This document shows, in pieces, positions 18,166 through 27,297 of a stretch of DNA of 64,000 nucleotides; positions within the stretch are counted from its first letter, which is position 1, and each line of letters opens with the position of its first letter. The notes under the pieces were generated by a model. It made no database searches. It saw nothing but the letters and a program-made list of their open reading frames with translations, and was not told where the DNA came from. A program made the translations under genes and the position numbers. The stretch is from the NCBI GenBank assembly GCA_964385465.1, contig CAYLPJ010000015.1:1-64000 (forward strand), read 5' to 3'. The DNA is from CAYLPJ01 sp964385465. GTDB taxonomy: Bacteria; Planctomycetota; Phycisphaerae; SM23-33.

Positions 18166-19788
18166 GTGAAACCATTGAGCGGACTGACTGCGCTCGTCTT
18201 GGCGGCGCTGAGCGCAACGGCGGCGGCCGACGACTGGCCCAGGTGGTGCGGCGCGAGCGGCAGGAACGTCGCGCCGGACGAGAAGGGCCTGCCCGCGGCG
18301 TTCCAGCGAGGCAAGACGTCATCGTCGAAGGGCACGGCCGACCTGTCCGGGGCGGAGAACGTCCGCTGGGCGGTGAAGGTCTCGTCGATCGTGTACGGCA
18401 ATCCGACGGTGGCCGACGGACGGGTCTTCGTGGGAACCAACAACGGCGCGATCCACGGCGACAAGCGGTTCCGGCTGAGGAAGGGCGGCTGCCTGCTGTG
18501 CCTCGACGAGGCGACCGGCGAGCGGTTGTGGAAGCTCGTGATCCCTCACCCCGAGAAGCAGGACCTGCCCTTCAAGTCGAACATCATGCAGTTCAACTTC
18601 GGCGTGATCGCCTCGCCGGCGGTGGCCGGGGACAAGGTCTATATCATCGCCAACAACGGCGACGTGCTTTGCCTGGATGCCCGCGGGCTGGCCAACGGCA
18701 ACGACGGGGCGTGCCAGGACGAAGCAACGTACATGGCCGGGCCGCGCCGCGACCCGATCGAGTTGACCGAGGCCGACGCGGACATCCTCTGGCGGCGGAG
18801 CCTGTGGGACGAGGAGGACGGGATCGCCATCGTACCCCACGACGCGATGGGTTCCTCGCCGCTGGTCCACGGCGACCTGCTCTACGTGACCACCAGCAAC
18901 TCCACGGACAACTCCCACCGCAACGTGCCCCGTCCCGACGCGCCCAGCCTCGTCGCCCTCGACCGCCACACCGGCCGCGTCGTGGCCGTCGACAACGAGA
19001 AGATCGGCCATCGGCTCTGGCATGGGCTGTGGTCCTCGCCGAACAAGGGCACCGTGGACGGGCGAACACTGATCTTCTTCGGCGCCGCCGACGGCTTCCT
19101 GTATGCGTTCGCCGCGTTGGACGGCATACCCGAGGACAAGAAGCCCGTGCACCTGGAACGCGTCTGGAAGTACGACTGCAACCCGCCGACGTACCGCTAC
19201 CGGGACGGCAAGGAGATCGACTACTACTCCGGCGACAAGCGGAAGATCCGCAAGTACAAGGAGCGGGGGAACAAGAACGACCGCACGTTCCTGGGCCCCA
19301 GCCAGATCATCGCCACGCCGGTGTTCCACGACGGGCGGGTGTACCTGCCGATCGGCCAGGACCCCGCCCACGGCAACGGGATCGGGTTGCTGCATTGCAT
19401 CGACGCGACCAAGACCGGCGACGTCACCAAGACCGGCGCGATCTGGACGTACGACGGCATCCAGCGGAGTATCTCGACCGTCGCCGTCGCCGACGGGCTC
19501 GTCTACGCGCCCGACATCACCGGCGAACTGCACTGCCTCGACGCCGGGACCGGAAAGGTCTGCTGGAAACATGACGGCGGCCGGGAGGCCTGGGGCGGGC
19601 CCGCCGTCGCCGACGGAAAGGTGTACTTCAACGCGCGGCGGTCGTTCACGATCCTCTCGGCCGGGCGGGAGAAGCAGGTCCTCCACCACGAGAGCCGCCT
19701 GGGCAGCGAGGCCTCGCCGATCGCGGCCAACGGGGCGGTCTACGTGGTTCTGAAAGGCTGGCTGTGGTGCCTGAAGCGCGACGGCTGA
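18166..19788 (+). CDS. Exported PQQ-type beta-propeller protein
   Basis: A 540-aa protein starting with GTG after GGAAAGGA; signal peptide VKPLSGLTALVLAALSATAAA. The mature part carries repeated PQQ/BamB-like blades (GNPTVADGRVFVGTNN, LLCLDEATGERLWKL, SPAVAGDKVYIIANNGDVLCLDA, GELHCLDAGTGKVCWK). DDWPRWCGASGRNV is the typical opening of the planctomycete PQQ family (compare DWPRWRG). The family is thought to be structural or redox-related; residues for PQQ binding could not be confirmed. Same strand as the epimerase gene. Confidence 0.85.
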   Translation: MKPLSGLTALVLAALSATAAADDWPRWCGASGRNVAPDEKGLPAAFQRGKTSSSKGTADLSGAENVRWAVKVSSIVYGNPTVADGRVFVGTNNGAIHGDKRFRLRKGGCLLCLDEATGERLWKLVIPHPEKQDLPFKSNIMQFNFGVIASPAVAGDKVYIIANNGDVLCLDARGLANGNDGACQDEATYMAGPRRDPIELTEADADILWRRSLWDEEDGIAIVPHDAMGSSPLVHGDLLYVTTSNSTDNSHRNVPRPDAPSLVALDRHTGRVVAVDNEKIGHRLWHGLWSSPNKGTVDGRTLIFFGAADGFLYAFAALDGIPEDKKPVHLERVWKYDCNPPTYRYRDGKEIDYYSGDKRKIRKYKERGNKNDRTFLGPSQIIATPVFHDGRVYLPIGQDPAHGNGIGLLHCIDATKTGDVTKTGAIWTYDGIQRSISTVAVADGLVYAPDITGELHCLDAGTGKVCWKHDGGREAWGGPAVADGKVYFNARRSFTILSAGREKQVLHHESRLGSEASPIAANGAVYVVLKGWLWCLKRDG

Positions 19789-19809
19789 AGCCCCCCGGCC
19801 GCGGGCGGG

Positions 19810-21714
19810 CTACCGCGTGAGCATGTCGGCCTCCCCCGCCGGGGCCCCGCGTCGGCGCCGCGCCGGACGAGCGTTCTCCGGTTCGGGAAAGGCGGTGGCG
19901 AAGTCCACGCCCTCGGTCTCGCAGAGGGCCTCAAGCGGCTCGCGGACGGTGTGGAAGATATCCCGCTGGAGGTTGGTGTCCATGGCACGGTACAGGCGGG
20001 ACCGCTCGGTCAGCGTCAGGTTGTGGCCCAGCGACCGCGGGCGGACCAGCAGCTTGACGGCGATCACCCGGATGTAGCTGTCCAGCGGCGGCAGGCCCAT
20101 CCGTTTGACGGGGTACGCTCCCTGGTAGACCGCGTGAACCCGTCGGGCGTACGCCAGCGACCGCTCGAAGATCGCGCTGTCGCCCCGGCCGAGGGCCACC
20201 ATTCCGGCCACGAGGCTCATGCCGATCTGATTCTCGGCCAGGTCGCGGTTCGGCTCGGTCTCGCGGCGGAGCCCGTACAGAACGAAGTCCTCGACGTCGT
20301 CGAACGCCCACTCGCCCTTGCTCTTCTGGTAGTTCTCCCGGAGCCAGTCGTAGTATCGCTGGGCCTCCTCGCGGCGGTAGGAGGCGTAGAGCCCCTTGAT
20401 CGCCCCGCGGAGATAGTTGACGTGCCCGTCGGCCAGCATGCTGGTGTGGAACCGCCGCTTGACGCCGCCGGTCAGCTCGTGGATCGCGCGGAGGTACGCC
20501 TCGTGCAGCGGCTGGACGTACCGCAGGTCGGGCAGTTGCCGCAGGCGGATGCGGGGAACGTCCATGGAGCTCTCGGCCGCGACGGGCTCCAGCGCCAGCG
20601 CGTCGGGCCCGGCCTCGCGGGGGCGGGCGTCGATCATCGTCAGCCGCCCTCGCCAGGTGAGCTCCTTGAGGCAGTTGAAGGCGTTGCGCTGGGCGTTGAG
20701 GGCGTCGATGTTGCTCAGGTGGGCGTCGGTGGAGACCTCCCGCCCGAGCGTCAGCCAGTACAGGCCGTGCGGCTGGGGCAGGCGCCAGTCCAGCGGGCCG
20801 TACCGCTCCATCAGGCCCAGCATCCAGTCCGGGTCCATCTTGAAGACGTTCCACAGCACCTGCGCCCGGACGAAGGCCAGCAGTCTCGCCCTGGCGACCG
20901 CGTGGTCGGGGGCGTTGATCAGCCGGTAGACGTCACGTTCGTGCTCGGTCCGCGGCTGCGGCGGTCGGACGCGCACGGCGGCGACGTCCGGCGAGACGGT
21001 GTAGCGGTTGTATGCGGCCAGCAAGGAGGGCCCGACCTCCACGCCGACGCGCCCGAGCAACTCGGCGTAGTCCGCGACGGCGGAGTCGGCGAGCAGCTCC
21101 TCGAGCGGGCCGGGCTGGATGACCGCGCGGCCCTGGCGGTCGAGGTCTTTGTCCAGCGGCGCTTCGGCGATCGGGCGGAAGGCGTCGATCACTTCCGCGG
21201 TGTTGCCGTCCGGCGGCGCACCCAGCAGGTCCTGCATCCGCACGGCCCACTGGCGCTTGTAGACCCAGTGCATGTCATCGAGGTAGCCGCCGATCTTGAA
21301 GAAGAAGATCCAGCCGAGGTCCTTGTAGAGGACGATGCTCTTGCGGTTCAGCGGGATGCCCTCGTCGCGGAGCAGCCGCAGGCCGTTGTAGACCCACCGC
21401 CAGCGCTCCTCGGGCGTGTGCTTCTCGACGGAGATGTTCCAGGCCATGTTCCAGGAGTGGAAGGACCACACGCCGGGGAAGTGGCGCTGGAGGCGGCAGA
21501 TCAGCTCGGCCTGCTGCATCGCGTCGTAGAACCGCCCCTGCTCCTTGAGCTGGTCGGTGCGGATCCACAGGTAGTTGACCAGGAACGCGCGCCCGGGGAC
21601 GATCTCGAACAGGTCGGCCTTCGTGCGGCGGAGCCCCTGGAGCAGCCCCGCGGCCGCGAAGCACGCCGCGGCGACTGCAAGCCAGCTCACCTGCGTCCGT
21701 CGCGTCGGCGTCAT
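19810..21714 (-). CDS. Membrane-anchored helical protein of the SPFH/ABC operon
   Basis: A 634-aa protein with one N-terminal membrane segment (about residues 10-26) followed by an aromatic-rich, mainly helical soluble part with TPR-like spacing (GRFYDAMQQAELICRLQRHFP, EAQRYYDWLRENYQKSK). No enzyme motif was recognised. Its ATG overlaps the stop of the upstream permease gene by 3 bases, so it is translationally coupled as the last gene of a six-gene operon. Likely an extracytoplasmic accessory part of the ABC system; the function is unknown. Confidence 0.75.
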   Translation of the reverse strand: MTPTRRTQVSWLAVAAACFAAAGLLQGLRRTKADLFEIVPGRAFLVNYLWIRTDQLKEQGRFYDAMQQAELICRLQRHFPGVWSFHSWNMAWNISVEKHTPEERWRWVYNGLRLLRDEGIPLNRKSIVLYKDLGWIFFFKIGGYLDDMHWVYKRQWAVRMQDLLGAPPDGNTAEVIDAFRPIAEAPLDKDLDRQGRAVIQPGPLEELLADSAVADYAELLGRVGVEVGPSLLAAYNRYTVSPDVAAVRVRPPQPRTEHERDVYRLINAPDHAVARARLLAFVRAQVLWNVFKMDPDWMLGLMERYGPLDWRLPQPHGLYWLTLGREVSTDAHLSNIDALNAQRNAFNCLKELTWRGRLTMIDARPREAGPDALALEPVAAESSMDVPRIRLRQLPDLRYVQPLHEAYLRAIHELTGGVKRRFHTSMLADGHVNYLRGAIKGLYASYRREEAQRYYDWLRENYQKSKGEWAFDDVEDFVLYGLRRETEPNRDLAENQIGMSLVAGMVALGRGDSAIFERSLAYARRVHAVYQGAYPVKRMGLPPLDSYIRVIAVKLLVRPRSLGHNLTLTERSRLYRAMDTNLQRDIFHTVREPLEALCETEGVDFATAFPEPENARPARRRRGAPAGEADMLTR

Positions 21715-23429
21715 ACCTGCACCCGTGCAAGCTCTTTGCGGCTGAAGAGCACGCAGCCCAGCAGGAGCAACGCCGCGGCGCGGACGCCGACGGTCAGGCC
21801 GACGACCTCGCCGAAGGTCCCCCACCCGAGGCTCACGCCGTCGACGATGTGCGTCGTGCCCATCGCCGAGGTCAGGTCCGGCAGGACGACCTTCATCGCC
21901 GCCAGCATGATCCGGGCGAGCCGGTACAGCCCCACCAGGTCGTTGGCCTCGGGCGCCCGCAGGACGTTGCCGATCGCCTCGGTAAGGAACCGCGTGGCCG
22001 TGGCGATCCACAGCAGCACGAAACACAGCAGGCATGCGACCGGGAACGACAGCCACGTCCCGGCGAACACGCCCAGTCCCGCCAGAAACATCAGCCCCGC
22101 CAGGATCAGCGCCAGCGTCTTGAGGAAGTTGGCCTCGAAGCTCCCCACGCGGTACAGCACCGAGACGTCCTCGTTCAGCACCGTAAGGCTCACCGGCGAG
22201 AAGTTCAGCATCCGGGCGTGCAGTCGGCCGGCGGAGGTGACCGTCGCGGCCGGGATGATCACGGTCGTCCGCTGGCGAGGGCGGATCTCCTTGGGCGGCA
22301 GGTCGTAGACGAAGGCGTCGGCGTCGTCGGTGTTCTCGAACTTCCAGCCCACGTGCAGCGGCGCGCCCGCGGCATCCGCCGAGGCGGAGACCTTGCAGGC
22401 CACCTGCACCATCGGCTCGATGCGGACGCTCACCTCCCGCCCGGGCCTGGGGTTCAGCGCGGGCATGGCCGCGATGGGCACGACGACGTGGAAGCCCTCC
22501 CGGGCGATGCCGACCACGCGTCCCATGGCCCGGCCGCCCTCGCCGCCGCCGGACTCGACGCTTCGCAGCTCGACGGGCCCGTAGATGACCAGCCGGCTGG
22601 TGACGTCGAAGGGCGCCTCGACGGCGAGGCGCCCCGCGTCGGGGTTGACGGCGGCGACGCGTCCGATGCCCTCGTAGGTCTCCCCGCGGACCTCGATGCC
22701 GGAGAACCGCCAGGTCAGCGCCTTGCCCGGCGCGACGGACTGGGCCTCGGCGAGCACTTCGCGGCGGAGGTCCTCGACGAGTTTGCTCTCGGCCGCGGCG
22801 CGGGGGATCTCGTAGTTGAGCTGGTAGGCCTCGACGACGGCGTCCCAAGACCCGTCGGCGCGCTTCCTGCGGACGCGCTCGGCGACGGCCTCGTCCACGT
22901 TCGGCGGGTCGGGGTGGACCTGCCGCCGGGCGGCGAAGACCTCCGTCTCGACGGCGCGGCGGTCCTCGGGGCGGACCACCAGGTCCGACCGCCCGCGGAG
23001 GTACTCGGCGAGGGCATAGACCGCCGCCCCGGATACGGCCAGCAGCACCCCCGCCAGCAGCACCACGCCCAGCCACCGCCCGAGCACGTATTGCCACCGG
23101 CCCACCGGCTTGGAGCAGACGATGAAGACGTGCTTGTCGCGGACGTCGTTGCTGACGGCCCCGGCCGAGAGGAAGACGACGGTCAGCGCCAGCAGCGCTG
23201 CGGAGGCGGTCAGGCCGTAGTCGAGGAACGTGCGGATACGCCCCGCCAGCGTGCCGTCGCCCTCGAGCACGGTGGGCAGGAGGGCGAGGCTGGCGGCGAG
23301 CAGGCAGATGAACACGACGGCGACCTTGGTGCGGAGGCACTGGACGAAGGTCCCGCGCGCGAGGGTCCAGACGCCGGAGAGGAACCCCGCGGCGCCCCGC
23401 CCGGCGGAATGGGCGAGGGGGTCGGTCAC
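21711..23429 (-). CDS. ABC-2 type permease with large extracytoplasmic domain
   Basis: A 572-aa protein. Membrane segments lie at the N-terminus (about residues 30-120), a long non-membrane domain (about 140-430) contains beta-rich segments (GRVVGIAREGFHVVVPIAAMP), and further membrane segments lie near the C-terminus. The motif around DKHVFIVCSKPVGRWQYVLGRW is shared with the divergent permease at 29946 (EEKTALIVIAKPVHRSTFVLGK), the signature of ABC-2 export permeases. GTG start overlapping the ATPase stop (GTGA). It pairs with the ATPase encoded just upstream. Confidence 0.82.
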   Translation of the reverse strand: MTDPLAHSAGRGAAGFLSGVWTLARGTFVQCLRTKVAVVFICLLAASLALLPTVLEGDGTLAGRIRTFLDYGLTASAALLALTVVFLSAGAVSNDVRDKHVFIVCSKPVGRWQYVLGRWLGVVLLAGVLLAVSGAAVYALAEYLRGRSDLVVRPEDRRAVETEVFAARRQVHPDPPNVDEAVAERVRRKRADGSWDAVVEAYQLNYEIPRAAAESKLVEDLRREVLAEAQSVAPGKALTWRFSGIEVRGETYEGIGRVAAVNPDAGRLAVEAPFDVTSRLVIYGPVELRSVESGGGEGGRAMGRVVGIAREGFHVVVPIAAMPALNPRPGREVSVRIEPMVQVACKVSASADAAGAPLHVGWKFENTDDADAFVYDLPPKEIRPRQRTTVIIPAATVTSAGRLHARMLNFSPVSLTVLNEDVSVLYRVGSFEANFLKTLALILAGLMFLAGLGVFAGTWLSFPVACLLCFVLLWIATATRFLTEAIGNVLRAPEANDLVGLYRLARIMLAAMKVVLPDLTSAMGTTHIVDGVSLGWGTFGEVVGLTVGVRAAALLLLGCVLFSRKELARVQV

Positions 23430-24664
23430 TGTGACTCGCCCTCGCCTTCGCCGTCGCTGCGGGCGCGCGAGATCAGATCGTCGATCAGGCCGCGGTCGGC
23501 CTCGGCGGGCCTCGGCGGGGCCGGGCGCCCGGTGGGCTTCTCGCCGTCGCCTTCCCCCTCCGGGGCCTCGGCCTCCGGCCCTCGCGGCTCGCCGAGCTCG
23601 CGGAGAACGTCCTCGGCGGGCTCGGGCGCCGGGCTTTCGGCTTCCGGCTCGGTCCGGGGCTCCGGCTCGGGCGGGGGGTCCGGTTCGGCGGCCGCGACGA
23701 GGCCCTCGATCACCTCGCGCCCCCCGGGCTGCTCCTGCCGCTCGCCCTGTCGGAGGAACTCGGCGACCTTCCCACCGGCGACTGCCCCGCCGGTGGCGAC
23801 CCGGCGCTGGCGGGCCTGCTCGACGATCCGCAGGAAGAGGCTTTCCAGCCGCTCGCGGGGCGCCGAGACCTCGCGGATGCCCAGCCCGGCGGCCTCGATC
23901 ACCTCGCCGACCTTCGCCAGCGTGGCCTCGTCCAGGCGGTCGGTGGTCAGTTGGGTGCAGGCGGTCCGCCGAAGCAGCTCGTCCACGCCGCCGACCGCCT
24001 GCCGCCGGCCGCCGTAGAGGATGCACACGCGGTCGCAGACGTCCTCGACGTCGCCCAGCAGGTGACTGGAGAGGATCACGGTCTTGCCCCGCGCCGCCAG
24101 CGTGCGGATGAGATCCTTGAACTGCTTCGTGCCGATCGGGTCCATCCCGCTGGTCGGCTCGTCGACGATCAGCAGGTCCGGGTCGTTGATCAGCGCCTGG
24201 GCCAGGCCGATCCGACGCTGCATGCCCTTGCTGTACTCCCCGATCCGGCGGTGCGCCACGCTCGACAGCCCCACCATCTCCAGCAGCATGTCCACGCGCC
24301 GCGTCCGCTCGGGGCGGGACTGGTGGAACAGCCGCCCGTAGAAGTCCAGCGTCTCCCGCGCGTCCAGGAACGGATAGAGGTACGACTCCTCCGGCAGGAA
24401 GCCGATGCGGTTCTTCGTCTGCACGTCCGTCGGCCGCCGGCCGAATACGGCGATCCGCCCCCGCGTGGGGAACAGCAGCCCGAGAATCATCTTCAGCGTG
24501 GTGCTCTTGCCCGACCCGTTGGGCCCCAGCAGCCCGAAGACCTCCCGCGGGCGGACCTCCAGGTCCAGCTCCGAGACGGCCGTGACCTTCTCCCGCAACC
24601 AGAAGTCGCGGAACGTCTTGGTCAGTCCCGCCGTCACGACGATGGGTTCGTTCGTCTCGACCAT
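23426..24664 (-). CDS. ABC exporter ATPase (ABC-2/CcmA-like) with acidic C-terminal tail
   Basis: A 412-aa protein with Walker A GPNGSGKST (47-55), signature YSKGMQRR (144-151), Walker B LLIVDEP (164-170) and switch His201. Residues after about 310 are an unusual tail of about 100 aa rich in Glu, Pro and Gly, not part of the ATPase fold. It powers export by the permease encoded next to it and possibly by the divergent one too. Eleven bases separate its start from the stop of the SPFH gene upstream. Confidence 0.9.
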   Translation of the reverse strand: MVETNEPIVVTAGLTKTFRDFWLREKVTAVSELDLEVRPREVFGLLGPNGSGKSTTLKMILGLLFPTRGRIAVFGRRPTDVQTKNRIGFLPEESYLYPFLDARETLDFYGRLFHQSRPERTRRVDMLLEMVGLSSVAHRRIGEYSKGMQRRIGLAQALINDPDLLIVDEPTSGMDPIGTKQFKDLIRTLAARGKTVILSSHLLGDVEDVCDRVCILYGGRRQAVGGVDELLRRTACTQLTTDRLDEATLAKVGEVIEAAGLGIREVSAPRERLESLFLRIVEQARQRRVATGGAVAGGKVAEFLRQGERQEQPGGREVIEGLVAAAEPDPPPEPEPRTEPEAESPAPEPAEDVLRELGEPRGPEAEAPEGEGDGEKPTGRPAPPRPAEADRGLIDDLISRARSDGEGEGESQ

Positions 24665-24674
24665 TCCATACGCC

Positions 24675-26207
24675 CTATTCTGCCTGCCCGCCGCGGGCGC
24701 CGTCGGAACTCTCCTTCAACAGCGCCTCGTCCACTGCCTTCACCGTATCCGGGTCGCGGCCGAGGTAGAGCACCGTTTTGCCCTCGCCGGGCGGGACGTA
24801 GTGCTTCTCGGCCGTGGGGTAGTCCAGGATCGCCTCGCGGGCCTCCATCCACCAGCGGCTGAGCACGAAGCCGGGGTTCTTGCGGTAGGCCGGCAGCAGG
24901 GCCAGGAAGTCGCTCACCCGGCGCTTGACCGACTGGATGCGGGCGGTCCGGTACGTCCGCGCCTCGCGGAGGACGCGCCGCGCCTGGCCCTCGGTCTCGT
25001 CGCTGAGAAGCACCGCCTCGATCTCCTCCAGCAGCCGCTTCTCGCCGACGGCATCGCCCGTGGCCACCGCGAGGTTGTAGGCCCCGATCAGGTTCGTGCC
25101 GCCCTCCCCGGCGACGGCGTCGGGATCGGCAACGCGGCGGGGATCGCCCACGAGCCGTTTCGCCGCGGCCGGGCCGACGGCGCTGTTGAGGATCCGCACC
25201 GCCTCGCCCCGGGCGACGTTCTTGGCCTCCTCGGCCTGGCTGACCGCCTGCTGGGCGGCGTCGTAGTCCGCCAGCGTTCGCAGCGGCCAGGTCGAGTCCA
25301 CCACCTTCACCGTCCGAACGAGGATGCCGGTCTCCAACTCGTCCAGCCGCCGCTGGGCACGCAGCCGAACGTCCCGCTCGAAATCCACCCGCTGAGTCCG
25401 CTGGAGCCCGTCGGCCGTGCGGTGAGCGGCGGCGGCGATCGCGCCGGCACACAGAGCGGACCGCATCGTCTCGTTGGCGTCGCGTACGTTCATGCGGAAC
25501 AGCAGCGCCGGGGGCAGCGCGCAAGCGAGGCGGACGTCGGCGACGGCATCGCGGAGGGCGGCCTCGGCGGCGGCGGCGAGCTGCGGAGGCAGCGGCGCGT
25601 CGGGCTCCTCGCGGCGCCAGCGGCCGCGGGCCTGACCGACGGTCTCCCCGGCCGGGGCGCGGCGCACGAACGCCGCAAGCGGTCGGTCCGCCACCAGCGG
25701 GTCGTCCAGCGGCAGCAGGTAGCCGCTTCGGTTGACCACGTAGGTGCACCGCAGCCGCATGTGCAGCAGGTGGCGGTCGCCGGTCAGCAGAGCGCCGTCG
25801 AGCCCGGGCCTCAGCCCCCCCGGCGAGGGCTGACGCTTGCGGAGTTCGGGCTGGAGCTGGTCCTTCTTGGTCTCGTGCATCCAGAAGTCTTCCAGCGTGA
25901 CGCTTCGCTCGCCGACGTGAATCCGCTCGATCCGCCCGATAGGCGCCGGCCAGTTGTACGCCAGCCCCTCGCGCGTCGTGCCCACGACCTCGCCGAAGAC
26001 CGTCCGCACGGCCACCTCGCCGGGCTGGACGAACGAGAAGCCCATGGCCAGGAACGCCACCAGGCCGAGGACCATGATGGCTCCCAGCAGGCGAAAGCTG
26101 GTCCGCAGCGCCCCTGCGAGGTGCTCGCCGGCGGCGTCGCCCGGCGTCGGGGGCGATGGCGGCGCGGGCGACGGATCGGGATGTCGATGCGGCTCGTCCA
26201 TGCTCAT
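24675..26207 (-). CDS. SPFH-domain protein (HflK-like)
   Basis: A 510-aa protein with a Pro-rich cytoplasmic start, a single membrane segment (about residues 38-60), and an SPFH/band-7 domain opening with SFVQPGEVAVRTVFGEVVG and EGLAYNWPAPIGRIERIHV, as in HflK. A long helical region follows (QAVSQAEEAKNVARGEAVRIL). Its ATG overlaps the HflC-like stop (ATGA), with GGAGG just upstream. HflK and HflC normally form a ring that regulates FtsH, but no ftsH is present here; the partner in this operon is an ABC exporter instead. Confidence 0.85.
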   Translation of the reverse strand: MSMDEPHRHPDPSPAPPSPPTPGDAAGEHLAGALRTSFRLLGAIMVLGLVAFLAMGFSFVQPGEVAVRTVFGEVVGTTREGLAYNWPAPIGRIERIHVGERSVTLEDFWMHETKKDQLQPELRKRQPSPGGLRPGLDGALLTGDRHLLHMRLRCTYVVNRSGYLLPLDDPLVADRPLAAFVRRAPAGETVGQARGRWRREEPDAPLPPQLAAAAEAALRDAVADVRLACALPPALLFRMNVRDANETMRSALCAGAIAAAAHRTADGLQRTQRVDFERDVRLRAQRRLDELETGILVRTVKVVDSTWPLRTLADYDAAQQAVSQAEEAKNVARGEAVRILNSAVGPAAAKRLVGDPRRVADPDAVAGEGGTNLIGAYNLAVATGDAVGEKRLLEEIEAVLLSDETEGQARRVLREARTYRTARIQSVKRRVSDFLALLPAYRKNPGFVLSRWWMEAREAILDYPTAEKHYVPPGEGKTVLYLGRDPDTVKAVDEALLKESSDGARGGQAE

Positions 26208-27250
26208 CGCTCCTCCCGTGCCTCGTCCCTGGCCGCCGGGCGCGTGGCCGGGCGCGTGGCCGGCGCCGGCCGCGGCGGCGTGGCGGCCGGGGGCGCGTTC
26301 GGGTCCCCCGCGGCGTCGCGGACGCCGGAGGGCAGTTCCGGAAGGTGGGCGCCCTCGCGGAAGAACCGGACGGCGGGGATCTGCGAGCCGTCCAGCAGGA
26401 AGACCGTCCGCCCGGTCAGCTCCTTCTTCAGTGACTTCAACGACCGCAGAAAGGCTGCCAGGCGAGGGTTCTTCTCGAACTCCTTGTACCACTCGGCCGC
26501 CGCGGCGTCGCCCTGGGCGCGGATCTCGCCGGCCTTGCGCTCGGCGAAGGCGAGGATCTGCTCGCGGGCCTCGCGGGCGCGTTCGCGGATGGCGAGCGCC
26601 TCGGCCTCGCCGGTGGATTCGTAGCGGTCGGCCTCCTTCTGGCGTTCCTTCTTCATCGACTCGATCACGCGGTCGCTGACCGTCTCGGGCAGGCCCAGCG
26701 ACTTGATCCCGATCAGCATCACCTCCGCCCCGTAGTCCCGCAGGACCTCCTCGGCGACCGCGGCGAGTATCTCCTCCTCGATCTCGACGATGTGCATCCG
26801 TGCCGGGTCGGTGTTGACCAGCTCGGCCATCCGCCGCTTGCCGATCACCGCGCTCTTGGCCGCCCGCAGGCGGGTACGGATGCCCTCGCGAGCGGCCTCG
26901 ACGGTCTTGATCTCCCGCTGGAACCGCCGCGGCTCCTTGATCCGCCAGGCGCAGAAGGTCGTCAGCGTGATGTTCTGCTTGTCGTTGGTGGCCAGCTCGT
27001 TCATCGTGTCCTCGAAGACGAACGTGCGGGCGTCGTAGCGGACAAGCCGCTGGACGAACGGTATGCGGGCGTGGAGCCCGGCGTCGGCCTCGCCGCTGAG
27101 CACACGGGTGGTCCGCCCGAACGTCTGCACGAGGACGTGCTCGGTGAAGTCGACGGTGAACAGCACCATCGACGCCAGCAGCAGCAGGACGACGACCGCC
27201 ACCAGCAGGATCGTCGCCGCCGCTCCGGTTCGTCGTGTCGATCTGGGCAT
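26204..27250 (-). CDS. SPFH-domain protein (HflC-like)
   Basis: A 348-aa protein with one N-terminal membrane segment (LLVAVVVLLLLASMVLF), an SPFH domain (DFTEHVLVQTFGRTTRV, GLHARIPFVQRLVRYDAR) and a long coiled helix with the HflC-type stretch KKERQKEADRYESTGEAEA. The C-terminal 50 residues are Pro/Ala-rich. The ATG at 27250 was chosen over a GTG two codons earlier because it is better spaced from AGGAA. Second gene of the SPFH operon, probably forming a mixed oligomer with its two SPFH neighbours. Confidence 0.85.
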   Translation of the reverse strand: MPRSTRRTGAAATILLVAVVVLLLLASMVLFTVDFTEHVLVQTFGRTTRVLSGEADAGLHARIPFVQRLVRYDARTFVFEDTMNELATNDKQNITLTTFCAWRIKEPRRFQREIKTVEAAREGIRTRLRAAKSAVIGKRRMAELVNTDPARMHIVEIEEEILAAVAEEVLRDYGAEVMLIGIKSLGLPETVSDRVIESMKKERQKEADRYESTGEAEALAIRERAREAREQILAFAERKAGEIRAQGDAAAAEWYKEFEKNPRLAAFLRSLKSLKKELTGRTVFLLDGSQIPAVRFFREGAHLPELPSGVRDAAGDPNAPPAATPPRPAPATRPATRPAARDEAREER

Positions 27251-27297
27251 TCTCACGGTTCCTTTCGTCGCCGCCGATCGGCGGCGCCATCATCTCG

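Noticed and set aside
19810..23340. One 1176-codon gene covering both the helical protein and the permease region
   Set aside because: Everything before 21714 in that frame is antisense-like low complexity; the permease frame is the real one there.
21711..24026. One fused permease starting far upstream inside the ATPase gene
   Set aside because: The extra part is an out-of-frame reading of the ATPase; the GTG at 23429 with a GTGA overlap is the natural start.
23426..24664. ABC signature YSKGM in place of LSGGQ as a sign of lost activity
   Set aside because: YSKGM/LSKGM is common in ABC-2 export ATPases; Walker A, Walker B and the switch His are intact.
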